A stretch of 64,000 bases of DNA from Pyrinomonadaceae bacterium (GTDB lineage: Bacteria; Acidobacteriota; Blastocatellia; Pyrinomonadales; Pyrinomonadaceae): the NCBI GenBank assembly GCA_030841085.1, contig JAVEDP010000041.1, positions 1 to 64,000 on the forward strand, written 5' to 3'. This document shows positions 1 through 8,369 of the stretch, one piece after another (positions within the stretch are counted from its first letter, which is position 1; each line of letters starts with the position of its first letter). The notes below the pieces were generated by a model. It was not told the DNA's origin. It did not search any database and saw nothing but the letters and a program-made list of their open reading frames with translations. Both the position numbers and the translations under genes were made by a program.

Positions 1-722
1 GAGCCGAGCGACTGCAAGTAAAGAATATTAAAAGTGCCGGTGCCGTTTTGTGCAGCCGCCTGCAACGTGCTCGAAACCAATGCTGACGCTTGTTGGTTCC
101 CGGCCAACAAATCAATTGTTCCCTGGGTGATTCTTCCGGTTAATGCCGTGTCCTGAGTTAGAAAATAAATCTTCAGCACGCCGAGTAACATCACCACTGA
201 GCCAACCAACGTATAGAGGAAGAATTTTATTGCCGCGTAGAGACGATTCTCTCCGCCCCAAATTCCAATCAAGAAATACATCGGTACCAGCGACACTTCG
301 AAAAACAGGTAGAACAAAAACAGATCCATCGAGGTGAAGACACCAACCACCGCTGTCTGTAACAGCAGCAGCAAGACGTAGTATTCCTTCTCACGTTTTT
401 CGATGTACTTCCATGACGACAACGCAGCGATGACGCCTAACAACGTTGTCAAAACAATCAACAGCACGGCCACGCCGTCCGCGCCCATCTGATAGCGCGC
501 ACCGATTACCGGGATCCATTGATGGTCCTCGAGGAACTGCATGCCGCCCAATGCGCGGTCATATTTCAGCAGTGCCAGCGAAGCGACGAAGGCCACTCCA
601 AACCAGGCGGTGGCAAACTTTTTGATTTGATCCGACTGGCCCTTCTTGAATAGGACCAGAATGATGAGCGCGCCCAGCGTGGGCAGCCAGGTCACGATTG
701 AAAGTATTGGCAGACTGTTCAT
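1..722 (-). CDS. nuoM: NADH-quinone oxidoreductase subunit M, 3' end cut by window
   Basis: Proton-pumping antiporter-like membrane subunit of respiratory complex I. Reading back from the ATG at 720-722 gives MNSLPILSIVTWLPTLGALI and then several long hydrophobic helices. The stretch FFEVSLVPMYFLIGIWGG is the NuoM/MrpD signature, with the membrane-buried Glu that takes part in proton translocation. About 240 residues are present and the remaining C-terminal half lies off the window. It follows nuoL on the same strand, separated by an inverted-repeat element. Family identity is certain; only the length is unknown. Confidence 0.95.
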   Translation of the reverse strand, partial: MNSLPILSIVTWLPTLGALIILVLFKKGQSDQIKKFATAWFGVAFVASLALLKYDRALGGMQFLEDHQWIPVIGARYQMGADGVAVLLIVLTTLLGVIAALSSWKYIEKREKEYYVLLLLLQTAVVGVFTSMDLFLFYLFFEVSLVPMYFLIGIWGGENRLYAAIKFFLYTLVGSVVMLLGVLKIYFLTQDTALTGRITQGTIDLLAGNQQASALVSSTLQAAAQNGTGTFNILYLQSLG

Positions 723-730
723 AGTTTATC

Positions 731-835
731 GTCCGTAGTTAGTAGTCAGTTGTCAGTGGCCTTTCTATTACTAAGCCAGCCCAAACCTCGACCGTCAACA
801 CGGGGTCAGACTGCAACTGACAACTGACCACGGAC
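731..835. repeat. Inverted-repeat element, family I (nuoL/nuoM junction)
   Basis: The left arm (from 731) starts GTCCGT and contains CAGTTGTCAGT. The right arm (to 835) is its imperfect reverse complement, with CAACTGACAACTGACC followed by GGAC. The arms enclose about 55 bp of unrelated sequence. The element fills the gap between two complex I genes and would form a long hairpin in the mRNA. I saw no second copy in this window. Confidence 0.75.
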
Positions 836-841
836 CGCACT

Positions 842-3400
842 TCAAAGTATTAAAGCAAAAACGCTCTTAACCGCTCGCGCGATGTCGGCGCCAAAGAACA
901 GGGCGACAGCGACAACCAGCCCCAACACCATCACCAGCGCATAGTTTTGTGCAAAGCCGGTCTGTGCCGCGCGGAACAGCGGCGACATTAAGCGAGCAAC
1001 AAATGCGGCAACCGCATTCACCACGCCATCTACAAAATACTGATCGGTGCCGCCGGTGATGCGGCTTGAAAGTCGCGTTAACCAAGCCGAACCGTTAACA
1101 GCGCCGTCGACAACTTTTGAATCGAAGGCAAACACGCCGCGCGCCGCATCCATTACCCGACGCGTGACGGCCCAACCGAAAAATTCATCAACCCAATATT
1201 TGTTGTAACTCGCCTGGTAAAGAGGCCGAAGTCGAGCCGCCCAAATATCCGGCAAACGCGTGTCCTTTACATAGAATAGATAGCCAAGACCGATGCCAAT
1301 ACCGGCGACCAGCAAAGAGATGACGATGAACAACCACTCGGTCAACGTTTCGCTGTGCAGTCTCGATTCCGCCACATGCGCGAGATTGAAACCTTCGTCG
1401 CCGTATGGCGATGCAACTTCCTTAGCTTCAGTCCCTGGCGGCAAAACTTCGGCGCGCGCTCTCACTTCGCCTTCGACTGGTTTGCCGGCACTATCCAACA
1501 TCTCTTCCTTACCAAAATTATGGGTCGTTGGATTCCAGATGATCGGGTCGAGGAAGTTAACGATATTCATGCGGCCGCCGATGTGCTTGCCGCCGGTGAA
1601 CGCTGTGCTGATGCCGACGAACCCGCCAACTGTTGCCAGCACTGCGAGCACTGCTAACGGCACCCACATCGAAGCGGGCGACTCATGCGGGATGTGCACG
1701 CCATGGCCATGATCGGCGGCACCGTGCGCCGCGCTGCCGGTTGGTCCAACGTGCTCGCCGGGCTCGTGCCGCGGCCGATCCCCTGCCGACTCGAATTTCG
1801 CGTCGTGCTGGGTCAGGCCTTTGTCGAACGCCGAAGCGTGGGCTTCATCAGCTTCGCCGCCCGCTTGTTCCCGAAGAAATTTTTCCTTGCCCCAAAACGT
1901 CATCGCCACCAAACGCGTCATGTAGAAAGCGGTGCACGTGGCCGCGATTGTGCCGACAATCCACACAATCCAACCCACCGGTATGTAACGCGTCGACGCG
2001 GCGTTCCAGAGAATCTCATCTTTGGACCAGAAGCCGCTAAACGGAATGATGCCGCAGATGGCCAACCAGCCTGCGAGAAAAGTCAGGTATGTGTAGGGCA
2101 TGTACTTTCGCAGGTTGCCCATGCGGCGCATGTCCTGCTCGTGATGCATGCCGTGAATCACACTGCCGGCGCCGAGGAACATCAGAGCTTTGAAAAACGC
2201 GTGCGTCATTACATGAAAGATGCCAATCGCAAACGCACCAACGCCGCAGGCCATGAACATGAAACCCAACTGCGAAACGGTTGAGTAAGCGAGGACTTTT
2301 TTGATGTCGTTTTGCGTGATACCAATCGTTGCGGCAAACAACGCCGTAGCCGCGCCAACTAAAGCCACGACCATCATCATCGTTTGGGAATGCTGAAAGA
2401 TGACGTTGGTGCGCGTGACCATGTAAAGTCCGGCCGTGACCATCGTGGCCGCGTGAATCAACGCGGAAACAGGAGTTGGACCAGCCATCGCATCCGGCAA
2501 CCAAACGTGCAGCGGCAATTGCGCGGATTTACCGCAAGCGCCTATGAAGAGTCCGAGCGCGATCCATGACAGGAGTCCCCAATGCCCCAGCCGTTCAAGC
2601 GGGTAACTCGCTGCCTGCCCGAACACGTTAGTGTATTGAGTGGTGCCGAACGTAGCGATCACGCCAAAGATCGCAAGTGCAAAGCCAAAGTCGCCGACGC
2701 GGTTGGTGATGAAGGCTTTGCGCGATGCATTTGCGGCTTCCTGGCGATCGAAGTAGTAACCAATCAACAGGTACGAACAGAGGCCCACACCTTCCCAACC
2801 GACAAACATCATCAGGAAGTTTGAGCCCATCACCAGCACCAGCATCGAGAACATGAACAGGCCCATGTACGCGAAGAAGCGATAAAAGCCGGTGTCGCCG
2901 TGCATGTAGCCGGTAGCGAAAACGAAGATGCACAATCCGACGCCGGTTACGATCAGCATGAAGATCGATGAGAGAGCATCAAGCTGGTAGCTCCACTCGA
3001 CATTCAGGACTGAACCTTCGCCAACCGGTATGCCGGCAGCATTAATCGGTTGACCATCTTCTCCATTCAGCCGTTGGGCCTGCTGAGCCTGCCGTTCTCC
3101 GTGGGGTTCGATGAAGGCCCTGCCCGTTACCCCTTGCGTCATGCGGACCGCGCCACCCGGAATCCAGGTGAAGCTGAAAGCGCCGTCCTGGCTGGTCACG
3201 TAGGTTTGCGGCCACATCGCATTGCCGCCGAATGCGTACGAGTAAACCGCCGCAACAGTTATGAGAAACGCCAGCGCTATCGAGCCGACAGCAATGCCGC
3301 CGATGAGTTTTTCCGAGAAACGCAACTTCCGGCCGAGCAGACCATTGATGGCCGCGCCGGCAAGAGGAAGAAGTGGAACTAGCCAGATGTATCTATACAT
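842..3400 (-). CDS. nuoL: NADH-quinone oxidoreductase subunit L
   Basis: Largest antiporter-like membrane subunit of complex I. The 852-residue product starts MYRYIWLVPLLPLAG. An upstream in-frame ATG at 3436 would add 12 residues encoded by an intergenic repeat, so the ATG at 3400 is preferred. Visible family signatures are FVGWEGVGLCSYLLIGYY, the TPVSALIHAATMVTAG proton-channel helix and SGFWSKDEIL. Between the core and the C-terminal lateral-helix region there is a long hydrophilic, His- and Gly-rich insert around residues 535-590, unusual compared with the roughly 610-residue E. coli protein. It sits between nuoK and nuoM. The role is certain; the function of the insert is unknown. Confidence 0.97.
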   Translation of the reverse strand: MYRYIWLVPLLPLAGAAINGLLGRKLRFSEKLIGGIAVGSIALAFLITVAAVYSYAFGGNAMWPQTYVTSQDGAFSFTWIPGGAVRMTQGVTGRAFIEPHGERQAQQAQRLNGEDGQPINAAGIPVGEGSVLNVEWSYQLDALSSIFMLIVTGVGLCIFVFATGYMHGDTGFYRFFAYMGLFMFSMLVLVMGSNFLMMFVGWEGVGLCSYLLIGYYFDRQEAANASRKAFITNRVGDFGFALAIFGVIATFGTTQYTNVFGQAASYPLERLGHWGLLSWIALGLFIGACGKSAQLPLHVWLPDAMAGPTPVSALIHAATMVTAGLYMVTRTNVIFQHSQTMMMVVALVGAATALFAATIGITQNDIKKVLAYSTVSQLGFMFMACGVGAFAIGIFHVMTHAFFKALMFLGAGSVIHGMHHEQDMRRMGNLRKYMPYTYLTFLAGWLAICGIIPFSGFWSKDEILWNAASTRYIPVGWIVWIVGTIAATCTAFYMTRLVAMTFWGKEKFLREQAGGEADEAHASAFDKGLTQHDAKFESAGDRPRHEPGEHVGPTGSAAHGAADHGHGVHIPHESPASMWVPLAVLAVLATVGGFVGISTAFTGGKHIGGRMNIVNFLDPIIWNPTTHNFGKEEMLDSAGKPVEGEVRARAEVLPPGTEAKEVASPYGDEGFNLAHVAESRLHSETLTEWLFIVISLLVAGIGIGLGYLFYVKDTRLPDIWAARLRPLYQASYNKYWVDEFFGWAVTRRVMDAARGVFAFDSKVVDGAVNGSAWLTRLSSRITGGTDQYFVDGVVNAVAAFVARLMSPLFRAAQTGFAQNYALVMVLGLVVAVALFFGADIARAVKSVFALIL

Positions 3401-3401
3401 T

Positions 3402-3486
3402 AGTCCAACGTCCAAGGTCCAAAGTCCAAAGTCCAAGGTCCGCCAGTCAGAATCGACTTTGGACTTTGGACGTTGGACGTTGGACT
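3402..3486. repeat. Inverted-repeat element, family C copy 1 (nuoK/nuoL junction)
   Basis: The left arm is a run of GTCCAAAGTCCAAGGTCC-like heptamers. The right arm is the complementary GACTTTGGACTTTGG run. The element begins just upstream of the nuoL start and reaches into the nuoK stop codon. Other copies lie at 19259-19330 and 27611-27676. Confidence 0.85.
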
Positions 3487-3904
3487 ACCACTTGAGAATA
3501 TCAATCTCATCAACCCAGATCGTTTCCTTGTTACGATAGAGCGCAATCACAATTCCTAATCCGATCGCAGCTTCAGCCGCCGCCACAACAATTACGAACA
3601 CCGCAAAAATCTGTCCGGCAACGGCGTTTACGTTGCCTGTGTCCTGAAGGTAACGGGACATGGCAATGAAGTTGAGATTCGCCGCGTTAAGAATCAATTC
3701 AATCGACATGAAGATGACGATGATGTTGCGCCGCGTCAGTACGCCCGCAACTCCGATAATGAAAAGCAAAGCGCCGATAATGAGAAACTTTGAGAGGTCG
3801 GGATGCTGCGCCTTTTCCCAGGCGACCGCAAAGCGGCCATTGCTCGCAGCTTGGAGCAACATACCGAACGCCGGACTTAGAAAGTTAAAGAGAGCCAATT
3901 GCAT
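3485..3904 (-). CDS. nuoK: NADH-quinone oxidoreductase subunit K
   Basis: Small membrane subunit of complex I with three transmembrane helices, homologous to MrpC. The conserved core [20 protein letters not shown] followed by [14 protein letters not shown] carries the buried Glu residues of the proton path. At 139 residues it is about 40 longer than usual, because the reading frame offers no Met close to the normal start. The extension ([16 protein letters not shown]) is hydrophobic and could be real or could mark a missed non-ATG start. The start codon overlaps the end of nuoJ by 20 bp, which suggests translational coupling. Confidence 0.95.
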   Translation of the reverse strand: MQLALFNFLSPAFGMLLQAASNGRFAVAWEKAQHPDLSKFLIIGALLFIIGVAGVLTRRNIIVIFMSIELILNAANLNFIAMSRYLQDTGNVNAVAGQIFAVFVIVVAAAEAAIGLGIVIALYRNKETIWVDEIDILKW

Positions 3905-4601
3905 TTTCGTCTTGTGCTATTGAAATCGTCTGAAGCTTTGCAATTTCCGGATCGTGTTGCGCTTCGGCTTGCAGTACTTCCGGCGCGGTATCGTCAACCG
4001 CTGCCTCCTGCTTCAAGGTTCTGGCTAACATCACCGAGCCGATGATTGCCACCAGCAAAAGGACGCTGGCAATTTCAAACGGCAGCGAGCCATAGCGATA
4101 AAGCCCGTTGCCTACGCGTTCAGTTTCTTTGGTAATGCGCGAAGAGCCGGTCGCTGCCTGCGGCAGATTTTGTTCGTCCGCGGTACGCTGGCCGGCCGCC
4201 ACGGATACTGCCGTTTCATCTCGTTTCTGCAAACCTTCGTAGCCGACGTTGATGGCATAAAGTAGTCCGGCAACCAGCAGCGCGCAGAAAATGACGCTGG
4301 TGGTTACCTGTCTGGGATGGTTGAAAATTTCTTCGCTGCCGCGCTCTTCCGAGCCGACGTTGACCAGCATGATGACGAAGAGAAACAAGACCATCACGCC
4401 ACCGACGTAGACCAGGATTTGTACGCCGGCGATAAACTCCGCGCGCAACAGAATAAAGAGTGCAGCCACCGAAACGAGCGAAGAAATCAGAAAGAGCGCG
4501 CTGTGAATGGTGTTGCGGGCCATCACGGTTAAAAGCGCCGCGAAGATGGCCGCAATAGAGAAGATCCAGAAGAAAACTGATTCCCAACCGGAAAGAATCA
4601 T
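3885..4601 (-). CDS. nuoJ: NADH-quinone oxidoreductase subunit J
   Basis: Membrane subunit of complex I. The 238-residue product has five hydrophobic segments, with the family pattern [18 protein letters not shown] near the N-terminus and [18 protein letters not shown] in the third helix. The C-terminal third includes a soluble loop and a charged tail rich in Gln, Ala and Glu ([17 protein letters not shown]). The gene overlaps nuoK and follows nuoI after an inverted-repeat element. Confidence 0.95.
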   Translation of the reverse strand: MILSGWESVFFWIFSIAAIFAALLTVMARNTIHSALFLISSLVSVAALFILLRAEFIAGVQILVYVGGVMVLFLFVIMLVNVGSEERGSEEIFNHPRQVTTSVIFCALLVAGLLYAINVGYEGLQKRDETAVSVAAGQRTADEQNLPQAATGSSRITKETERVGNGLYRYGSLPFEIASVLLLVAIIGSVMLARTLKQEAAVDDTAPEVLQAEAQHDPEIAKLQTISIAQDENAIGSL

Positions 4602-4608
4602 AAGAATA

Positions 4609-4693
4609 GTGCTGAGTACTGAGTGCTGAGTACTGAGTCAGAGTGAAAGCCGCAGGTCTTATGTTTTGCTCAGCACTCAGTACTCAGTACTCA
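4609..4693. repeat. Inverted-repeat element, family D copy 1 (nuoI/nuoJ junction)
   Basis: The left arm is a GTGCTGAGTACTGAGT tandem. The right arm, CTCAGCACTCAGTACTCAG, is its reverse complement. About 30 bp separate the arms. A second copy lies at 12544-12670, between prfA and the histidine phosphatase gene. Confidence 0.85.
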
Positions 4694-4704
4694 TAACTGT
4701 TTTT

Positions 4705-5238
4705 TCAGCGCGTGTACTTGACCGTCTCGCGTCCCTGCTCCAGCATCTCGCGGTTCCAAACGAAGCCGGCGCGCGAGTAAGTTGCCAACTCGAAATCCTG
4801 CGTTAACTCCAGGCACGACGTCGGGCACGCTTCCTGGCACAGCGCGCAGAACATGCAGCGCGATGTGTCAAAGATAAACTCGTCGAGCACTTTCTTCCTG
4901 CGCGGCTTACCAGCGACGGTGATCTCGACATCCATCGCCAACACGTCGATGCAGTCTTCCGGACAAGCAATCGCGCAAAGGTTACAGGCGATGCAGAGCG
5001 TGTCGTGCGTTTCCGGATCCATGTTGAGCCGCGGCGCGCCGTGGAAACGCGGCGCCACGTCCGGACGAACTTTAGGATACTGCTCGGTGTAAATGCCTTT
5101 GCCTGCGACTGAGTCCTTATCAATGATGGCGCCAATGTTGTATTTCAAAGTGAGCCGCAGGCCTTGTAACAGATCGGCCATGAAAAAGCGGCGCAGCTTG
5201 GTCATGAATTTAGGCTTGGGAACTTTTACTAAAGGCAT
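4705..5238 (-). CDS. nuoI: NADH-quinone oxidoreductase subunit I, 8Fe ferredoxin-type
   Basis: Peripheral-arm subunit that carries two [4Fe-4S] clusters (N6a and N6b) and passes electrons to NuoB. Two ferredoxin motifs are visible, CIACNLCAIACPEDC and CMFCALCQEACPTSC. The start at 5238 (MPLVKVPKPKFMTKLRR) gives 177 residues. A longer frame back to 5343 would translate an intergenic repeat and was rejected. The N-terminal amphipathic stretch (FFMADLLQGLRLTLKYNIGA) is typical of NuoI membrane attachment. Neighbours are nuoH upstream and nuoJ downstream. Confidence 0.97.
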   Translation of the reverse strand: MPLVKVPKPKFMTKLRRFFMADLLQGLRLTLKYNIGAIIDKDSVAGKGIYTEQYPKVRPDVAPRFHGAPRLNMDPETHDTLCIACNLCAIACPEDCIDVLAMDVEITVAGKPRRKKVLDEFIFDTSRCMFCALCQEACPTSCLELTQDFELATYSRAGFVWNREMLEQGRETVKYTR

Positions 5239-5250
5239 GTTGTTATTTCG

Positions 5251-5358
5251 AATTGCCGATTTCCGATTGCCGATTTGAACCACATCGCCTTGCGCGGCAG
5301 TCATGGTTCCGCTGTGCTCGTCTTTCCAATCGGCAATCGGCAATCGCCAATCGGCAAT
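5251..5358. repeat. Inverted-repeat element, family E copy 1 (nuoH/nuoI junction)
   Basis: One arm repeats GATTTCCGATTGCCGATT and the other repeats CAATCGGCAATCGG, in inverted orientation. The element occupies nearly the whole gap between nuoH and nuoI. Related copies lie at 8280-8367 and 55127-55256. Confidence 0.85.
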
Positions 5359-5361
5359 GTC

Positions 5362-6687
5362 CTAGCCCTCGCTGGCTGCCGGGACAATCGGCGCCACCGC
5401 GGGTTTTCCGCTCGGTACGTTCACCAGACGAATGTTGCGGCGTTGATTCTTCAAATTAAAATCGCGCGAACGCCAATTGATCCTTGCCAGCGACAGCCCG
5501 GTTAGACCAAGCCCGGCAAGTCCCATCACAATCATTAGCGCTTTTCCAATCGGCGTCAGATCCAGACCCGACGACAGCGACTCGATCGTCTTGATTCCAC
5601 GCCAACCGTTAAGCGCCTGCACTATAAAGATCGCAAGTGCCGAAATCACAATGTTGATTAGCGCGGATGGAATCAACCACTTCCAACCGATGTCCATTAA
5701 CTGATCGTAGCGAAAGCGCGGCAGCGTCCAACGCAGCCAGAAATACAAATAAAGAATTGCCAACAGCTTGAAGATAAAGACTAAGAGACTGACTATAACA
5801 TAGAGATTGTGGTAGCCATTCGCCTCGGTATAGCGGTAGACAAACGGAAAATACCAACCGCCGAGATAAACCGTCACCGCCACCGCCGAGACGATTACCA
5901 TCGCCGCGTACTCCGCCATGAAAAAGAGCGACCAGCGAAATCCGGAATACTCCGTGTGGAAACCGGCAACCAATTCCGACTCAGCTTCCGGCAAGTCAAA
6001 AGGCGCGCGATTATTTTCCGCGATGCCGCTTACCAGAAAGATCAAAAAACCGAGCGGCTGATAAACGAAGAACCAAACTGAGTCTAACTGTTGCGCGTGT
6101 ACGACTCCGGAAAGCGAAAGCGTGCGCGCAAACATCAACGCGCCAACGAGCGACAATCCCATCGCCACCTCATACGAGATCATCTGCGCGCTGGATCGGA
6201 GCGCGCCCAACAGCGAATATTTTGAATTCGACGACCAACCCGCCAGAATCAAGGCCAGCACGCCCACACTCGACACGGCCAGGACAAACAGCAACCCGAT
6301 GTTTACATCGGTTATTACGGCCCAGTCGGGGCCGAAAGGAATTACTGAAAATGTGATGAAGGCAGCGGCAACCGCAATGTAAGGAGCGAAGAAGAATATC
6401 CAGCGGTCGGCTTTCTCGGGAATGAAATCTTCTTTGGTTAAGAGTTTGATGCCGTCCGCGATCGGCTGCAACAACCCCCACGGGCCAACGCGCATTGGTC
6501 CAAGTCGCGCCTGCATGAAGGCGGAAATTTTTCGCTCGAGGTACGTCGCATAAGCGACCCAGCCGGCCACCAGCGTAACGACCAGTCCAATCTGAATAAA
6601 TGGCCAGATGAAATGGTTGATCGTGTCGCCGCTGAAAAATTTCAGCAGCAACTGGTTAATAAATTCGATTGGAGCGAAGAAAAGCAC
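5362..6687 (-). CDS. nuoH: NADH-quinone oxidoreductase subunit H
   Basis: Membrane subunit that forms the quinone-binding chamber of complex I together with NuoB and NuoD. The signatures YLERKISAFMQARLGPMRVG, QPIADGIKLLTKED and PFDLPEAESELVAGFHTEYS are present. The GTG at 6687 is chosen as start (VLFFAPIEFINQ); CAGGA stands about 7 bases upstream. The longer ATG frame from 6777 translates an inverted-repeat element (RTDIPVCPLNSDRDRQE). The length is then 441 residues. The C-terminal soluble tail (about 60 residues after the last helix, NLKNQRRNIRLVNVPSG) is longer than in E. coli. Confidence 0.95.
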   Translation of the reverse strand: MLFFAPIEFINQLLLKFFSGDTINHFIWPFIQIGLVVTLVAGWVAYATYLERKISAFMQARLGPMRVGPWGLLQPIADGIKLLTKEDFIPEKADRWIFFFAPYIAVAAAFITFSVIPFGPDWAVITDVNIGLLFVLAVSSVGVLALILAGWSSNSKYSLLGALRSSAQMISYEVAMGLSLVGALMFARTLSLSGVVHAQQLDSVWFFVYQPLGFLIFLVSGIAENNRAPFDLPEAESELVAGFHTEYSGFRWSLFFMAEYAAMVIVSAVAVTVYLGGWYFPFVYRYTEANGYHNLYVIVSLLVFIFKLLAILYLYFWLRWTLPRFRYDQLMDIGWKWLIPSALINIVISALAIFIVQALNGWRGIKTIESLSSGLDLTPIGKALMIVMGLAGLGLTGLSLARINWRSRDFNLKNQRRNIRLVNVPSGKPAVAPIVPAASEG

Positions 6688-6705
6688 TTGGTTTTCCTGA
6701 TCCTG

Positions 6706-6770
6706 GTAGGACAGGCATTCCTGCCTGTCCCGGTCGCTGTTAAGCGGACAGACAGGAATGTCTGTCCTAC
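6706..6770. repeat. Inverted-repeat element, family B copy 1 (nuoD/nuoH junction)
   Basis: The core is GTAGGACAGGCATTCCTG-type sequence, and each arm is itself palindromic (GGACAGACAGGAATGTCTGTCC). It sits directly upstream of nuoH. Related copies lie at 10045-10171, 18522-18620, 34564-34798, 43578-43605 and 44505-44608. Confidence 0.85.
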
Positions 6771-6804
6771 TCTTCAATCCTTTGTGCAGAGAGTGCTCAA
6801 GACG

Positions 6805-7938
6805 TCACCTGTCAATCTCACCCAGAACAATATCGAGCGTCCCAATAATCGCAACCACGTCCGCAACCAAATGGCCCAAACAAAGTTGCTTCAGCGCTTG
6901 CAGGTTGATTAGCGACGGCGGACGGACGCGCACACGCCAGGGCTGTGCTGTTCCATCGGAAACCAGGTAACAACCGATCTCGCCCTTTGGACCTTCGATG
7001 GAATGATAATAATCGCCGACCGGCGGCTTAACGATCTTCGGCAGCTTGGCGTTAACTGGTCCATCAGGCAGATTTTCCAGCGCTTGATTGACAATCCGTC
7101 GCGACTGCCGCATCTCTTCCAGGCGAACCAGGTAACGATCGTAGGTGTCCCCGTTTTCACCAAGCGGAATATCAAAATCCATCTCGGCGTAGGCCGCGTA
7201 CGGTCTCGACTTGCGAATGTCCCAGGCGACTCCCGAGCCGCGCAAAGCCGGACCAGACAAACCAATCGCTACAGCTTCATCGGCTGAGATTACGCCGATG
7301 CCGACCGTGCGGCTCAGCCAGATGCGATTTTCAGAAAGCACCGTCTCATATTCATCAAGCCGCGTGGGAAAATTATTAACAAACTGCTGGACGTCTTCGG
7401 TGAAGCCATCGTAAGCATCGTTTGGCATGCCGCCGACGCGCCAGGCGTGACAAGTTAAGCGCGCGCCAAACTGTCGCTCGAATATTTTGAGTATCTCTTC
7501 GCGTTCGCGCAGGGCCCAAAGCAAAACCGTAACCGCGCCGATGTCGAGCGCATGCGTCGCCAACCATAACAAGTGCGACGCGATGCGATTCAGCTCAGTC
7601 AGAATTGTTCTGAGGTAATGGGCTCGCCGCGGCACCGGCAGATTCATCATCTGTTCGACCGTTTCCACCCAAACTAAACCATTCGAAACTGCCGCGATGT
7701 AGTCGAGCCGATCCCAGTACGGCGCAATCATCGTGTACATGCGGTTCTCGGCGATTTTCTCCATGCCGCGATGCAGATAGCCGATGTCGCAATCGAGATC
7801 GATGACGGTTTCGCCATCAAGCTTGAGGATAACGCGCAGCACGCCGTGCGTTGACGGATGCTGCGGCCCCATGTTCAGCACCATCTCTGGGCTGTCGAGG
7901 AGCGTTTCCTGAGTTGTGGCTATTTCTACCTGGTGCAT
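6805..7938 (-). CDS. nuoD: NADH-quinone oxidoreductase subunit D, 49 kDa type
   Basis: Peripheral-arm subunit that shapes the quinone site, related to NiFe-hydrogenase large subunits. The N-terminal motif [15 protein letters not shown] contains the conserved His that lines the quinone pocket. [16 protein letters not shown] and the C-terminal DIVLGEIDR end are also typical. The 377 residues match the usual length of stand-alone NuoD, so it is not fused to NuoC. The upstream gap holds a family A repeat and then a small unknown gene. Confidence 0.97.
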   Translation of the reverse strand: MHQVEIATTQETLLDSPEMVLNMGPQHPSTHGVLRVILKLDGETVIDLDCDIGYLHRGMEKIAENRMYTMIAPYWDRLDYIAAVSNGLVWVETVEQMMNLPVPRRAHYLRTILTELNRIASHLLWLATHALDIGAVTVLLWALREREEILKIFERQFGARLTCHAWRVGGMPNDAYDGFTEDVQQFVNNFPTRLDEYETVLSENRIWLSRTVGIGVISADEAVAIGLSGPALRGSGVAWDIRKSRPYAAYAEMDFDIPLGENGDTYDRYLVRLEEMRQSRRIVNQALENLPDGPVNAKLPKIVKPPVGDYYHSIEGPKGEIGCYLVSDGTAQPWRVRVRPPSLINLQALKQLCLGHLVADVVAIIGTLDIVLGEIDR

Positions 7939-7948
7939 ATGAATTTAT

Positions 7949-8007
7949 GTAAAGCAAACTGTTAGTTTGCCTCAATGCGTCCGACGCAAACTAACAGTTT
8001 GCTTTAC
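7949..8007. repeat. Inverted-repeat element, family A copy 1
   Basis: GTAAAGCAAACTGTTAGTTT on the left is matched by its exact reverse complement on the right, around a short spacer. Other copies in the window are at 9450-9533, 13311-13395, 17668-17753 and 52633-52718. The arms are nearly identical between copies while the spacers differ. Confidence 0.9.
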
Positions 8008-8010
8008 AAG

Positions 8011-8271
8011 CTAAGCAGCTGCCGGCGCCGGTTCGGAAGGAACATAGCAACCGGTCACCTTCCATGGTTCGATAATTAAACCGATCTCTTGCGCTTCGCC
8101 GGTTGAACGCTTTTTTGCCAGCTTGCTTACGATCGCCGTCGCCGCACTTGCTTTGTTCCAAACGTTGCGCGGCTCCATTGTCTCGGTTAAGACAAACCCC
8201 GCCACCTTCGCCGCTTCCGGCGAGTCGAAGACTTTTGCTTCATATTGGGCAGCGATCTCTTTTGGCGTCAT
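8011..8271 (-). CDS. Small protein of unknown function between nuoC and nuoD
   Basis: An 86-residue product starting MTPKEIAAQYEAKVF from the ATG at 8271. A longer frame to 8313 would include repeat-derived codons. It has no signal peptide, membrane segment or cysteine pattern. It is mixed alpha/beta in character, with an Ala/Pro tail (PSEPAPAAA). I do not recognise a family. Because it sits in the nuo cluster, on the same strand and between two subunits that are usually adjacent, an accessory or assembly role in complex I is possible but unsupported. Confidence 0.65.
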   Translation of the reverse strand: MTPKEIAAQYEAKVFDSPEAAKVAGFVLTETMEPRNVWNKASAATAIVSKLAKKRSTGEAQEIGLIIEPWKVTGCYVPSEPAPAAA

Positions 8272-8279
8272 CGTCGCAT

Positions 8280-8367
8280 TTCCGATTGCCAATTGCCTGC
8301 CGATTTCTTGCAAGTTAATAGCGCAGGTTTTTCAATCGACAATTGGCAATCGCAAATCGGCAATCGC
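8280..8367. repeat. Inverted-repeat element, family E copy 2
   Basis: TCCGATTGCCAATTGCCTG on the left is opposed by CAATTGGCAATCGCAAATCGG on the right. It fills the gap between nuoC and the small unknown gene and provides the spurious in-frame extension of that gene. Confidence 0.8.
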
Positions 8368-8369
8368 AG

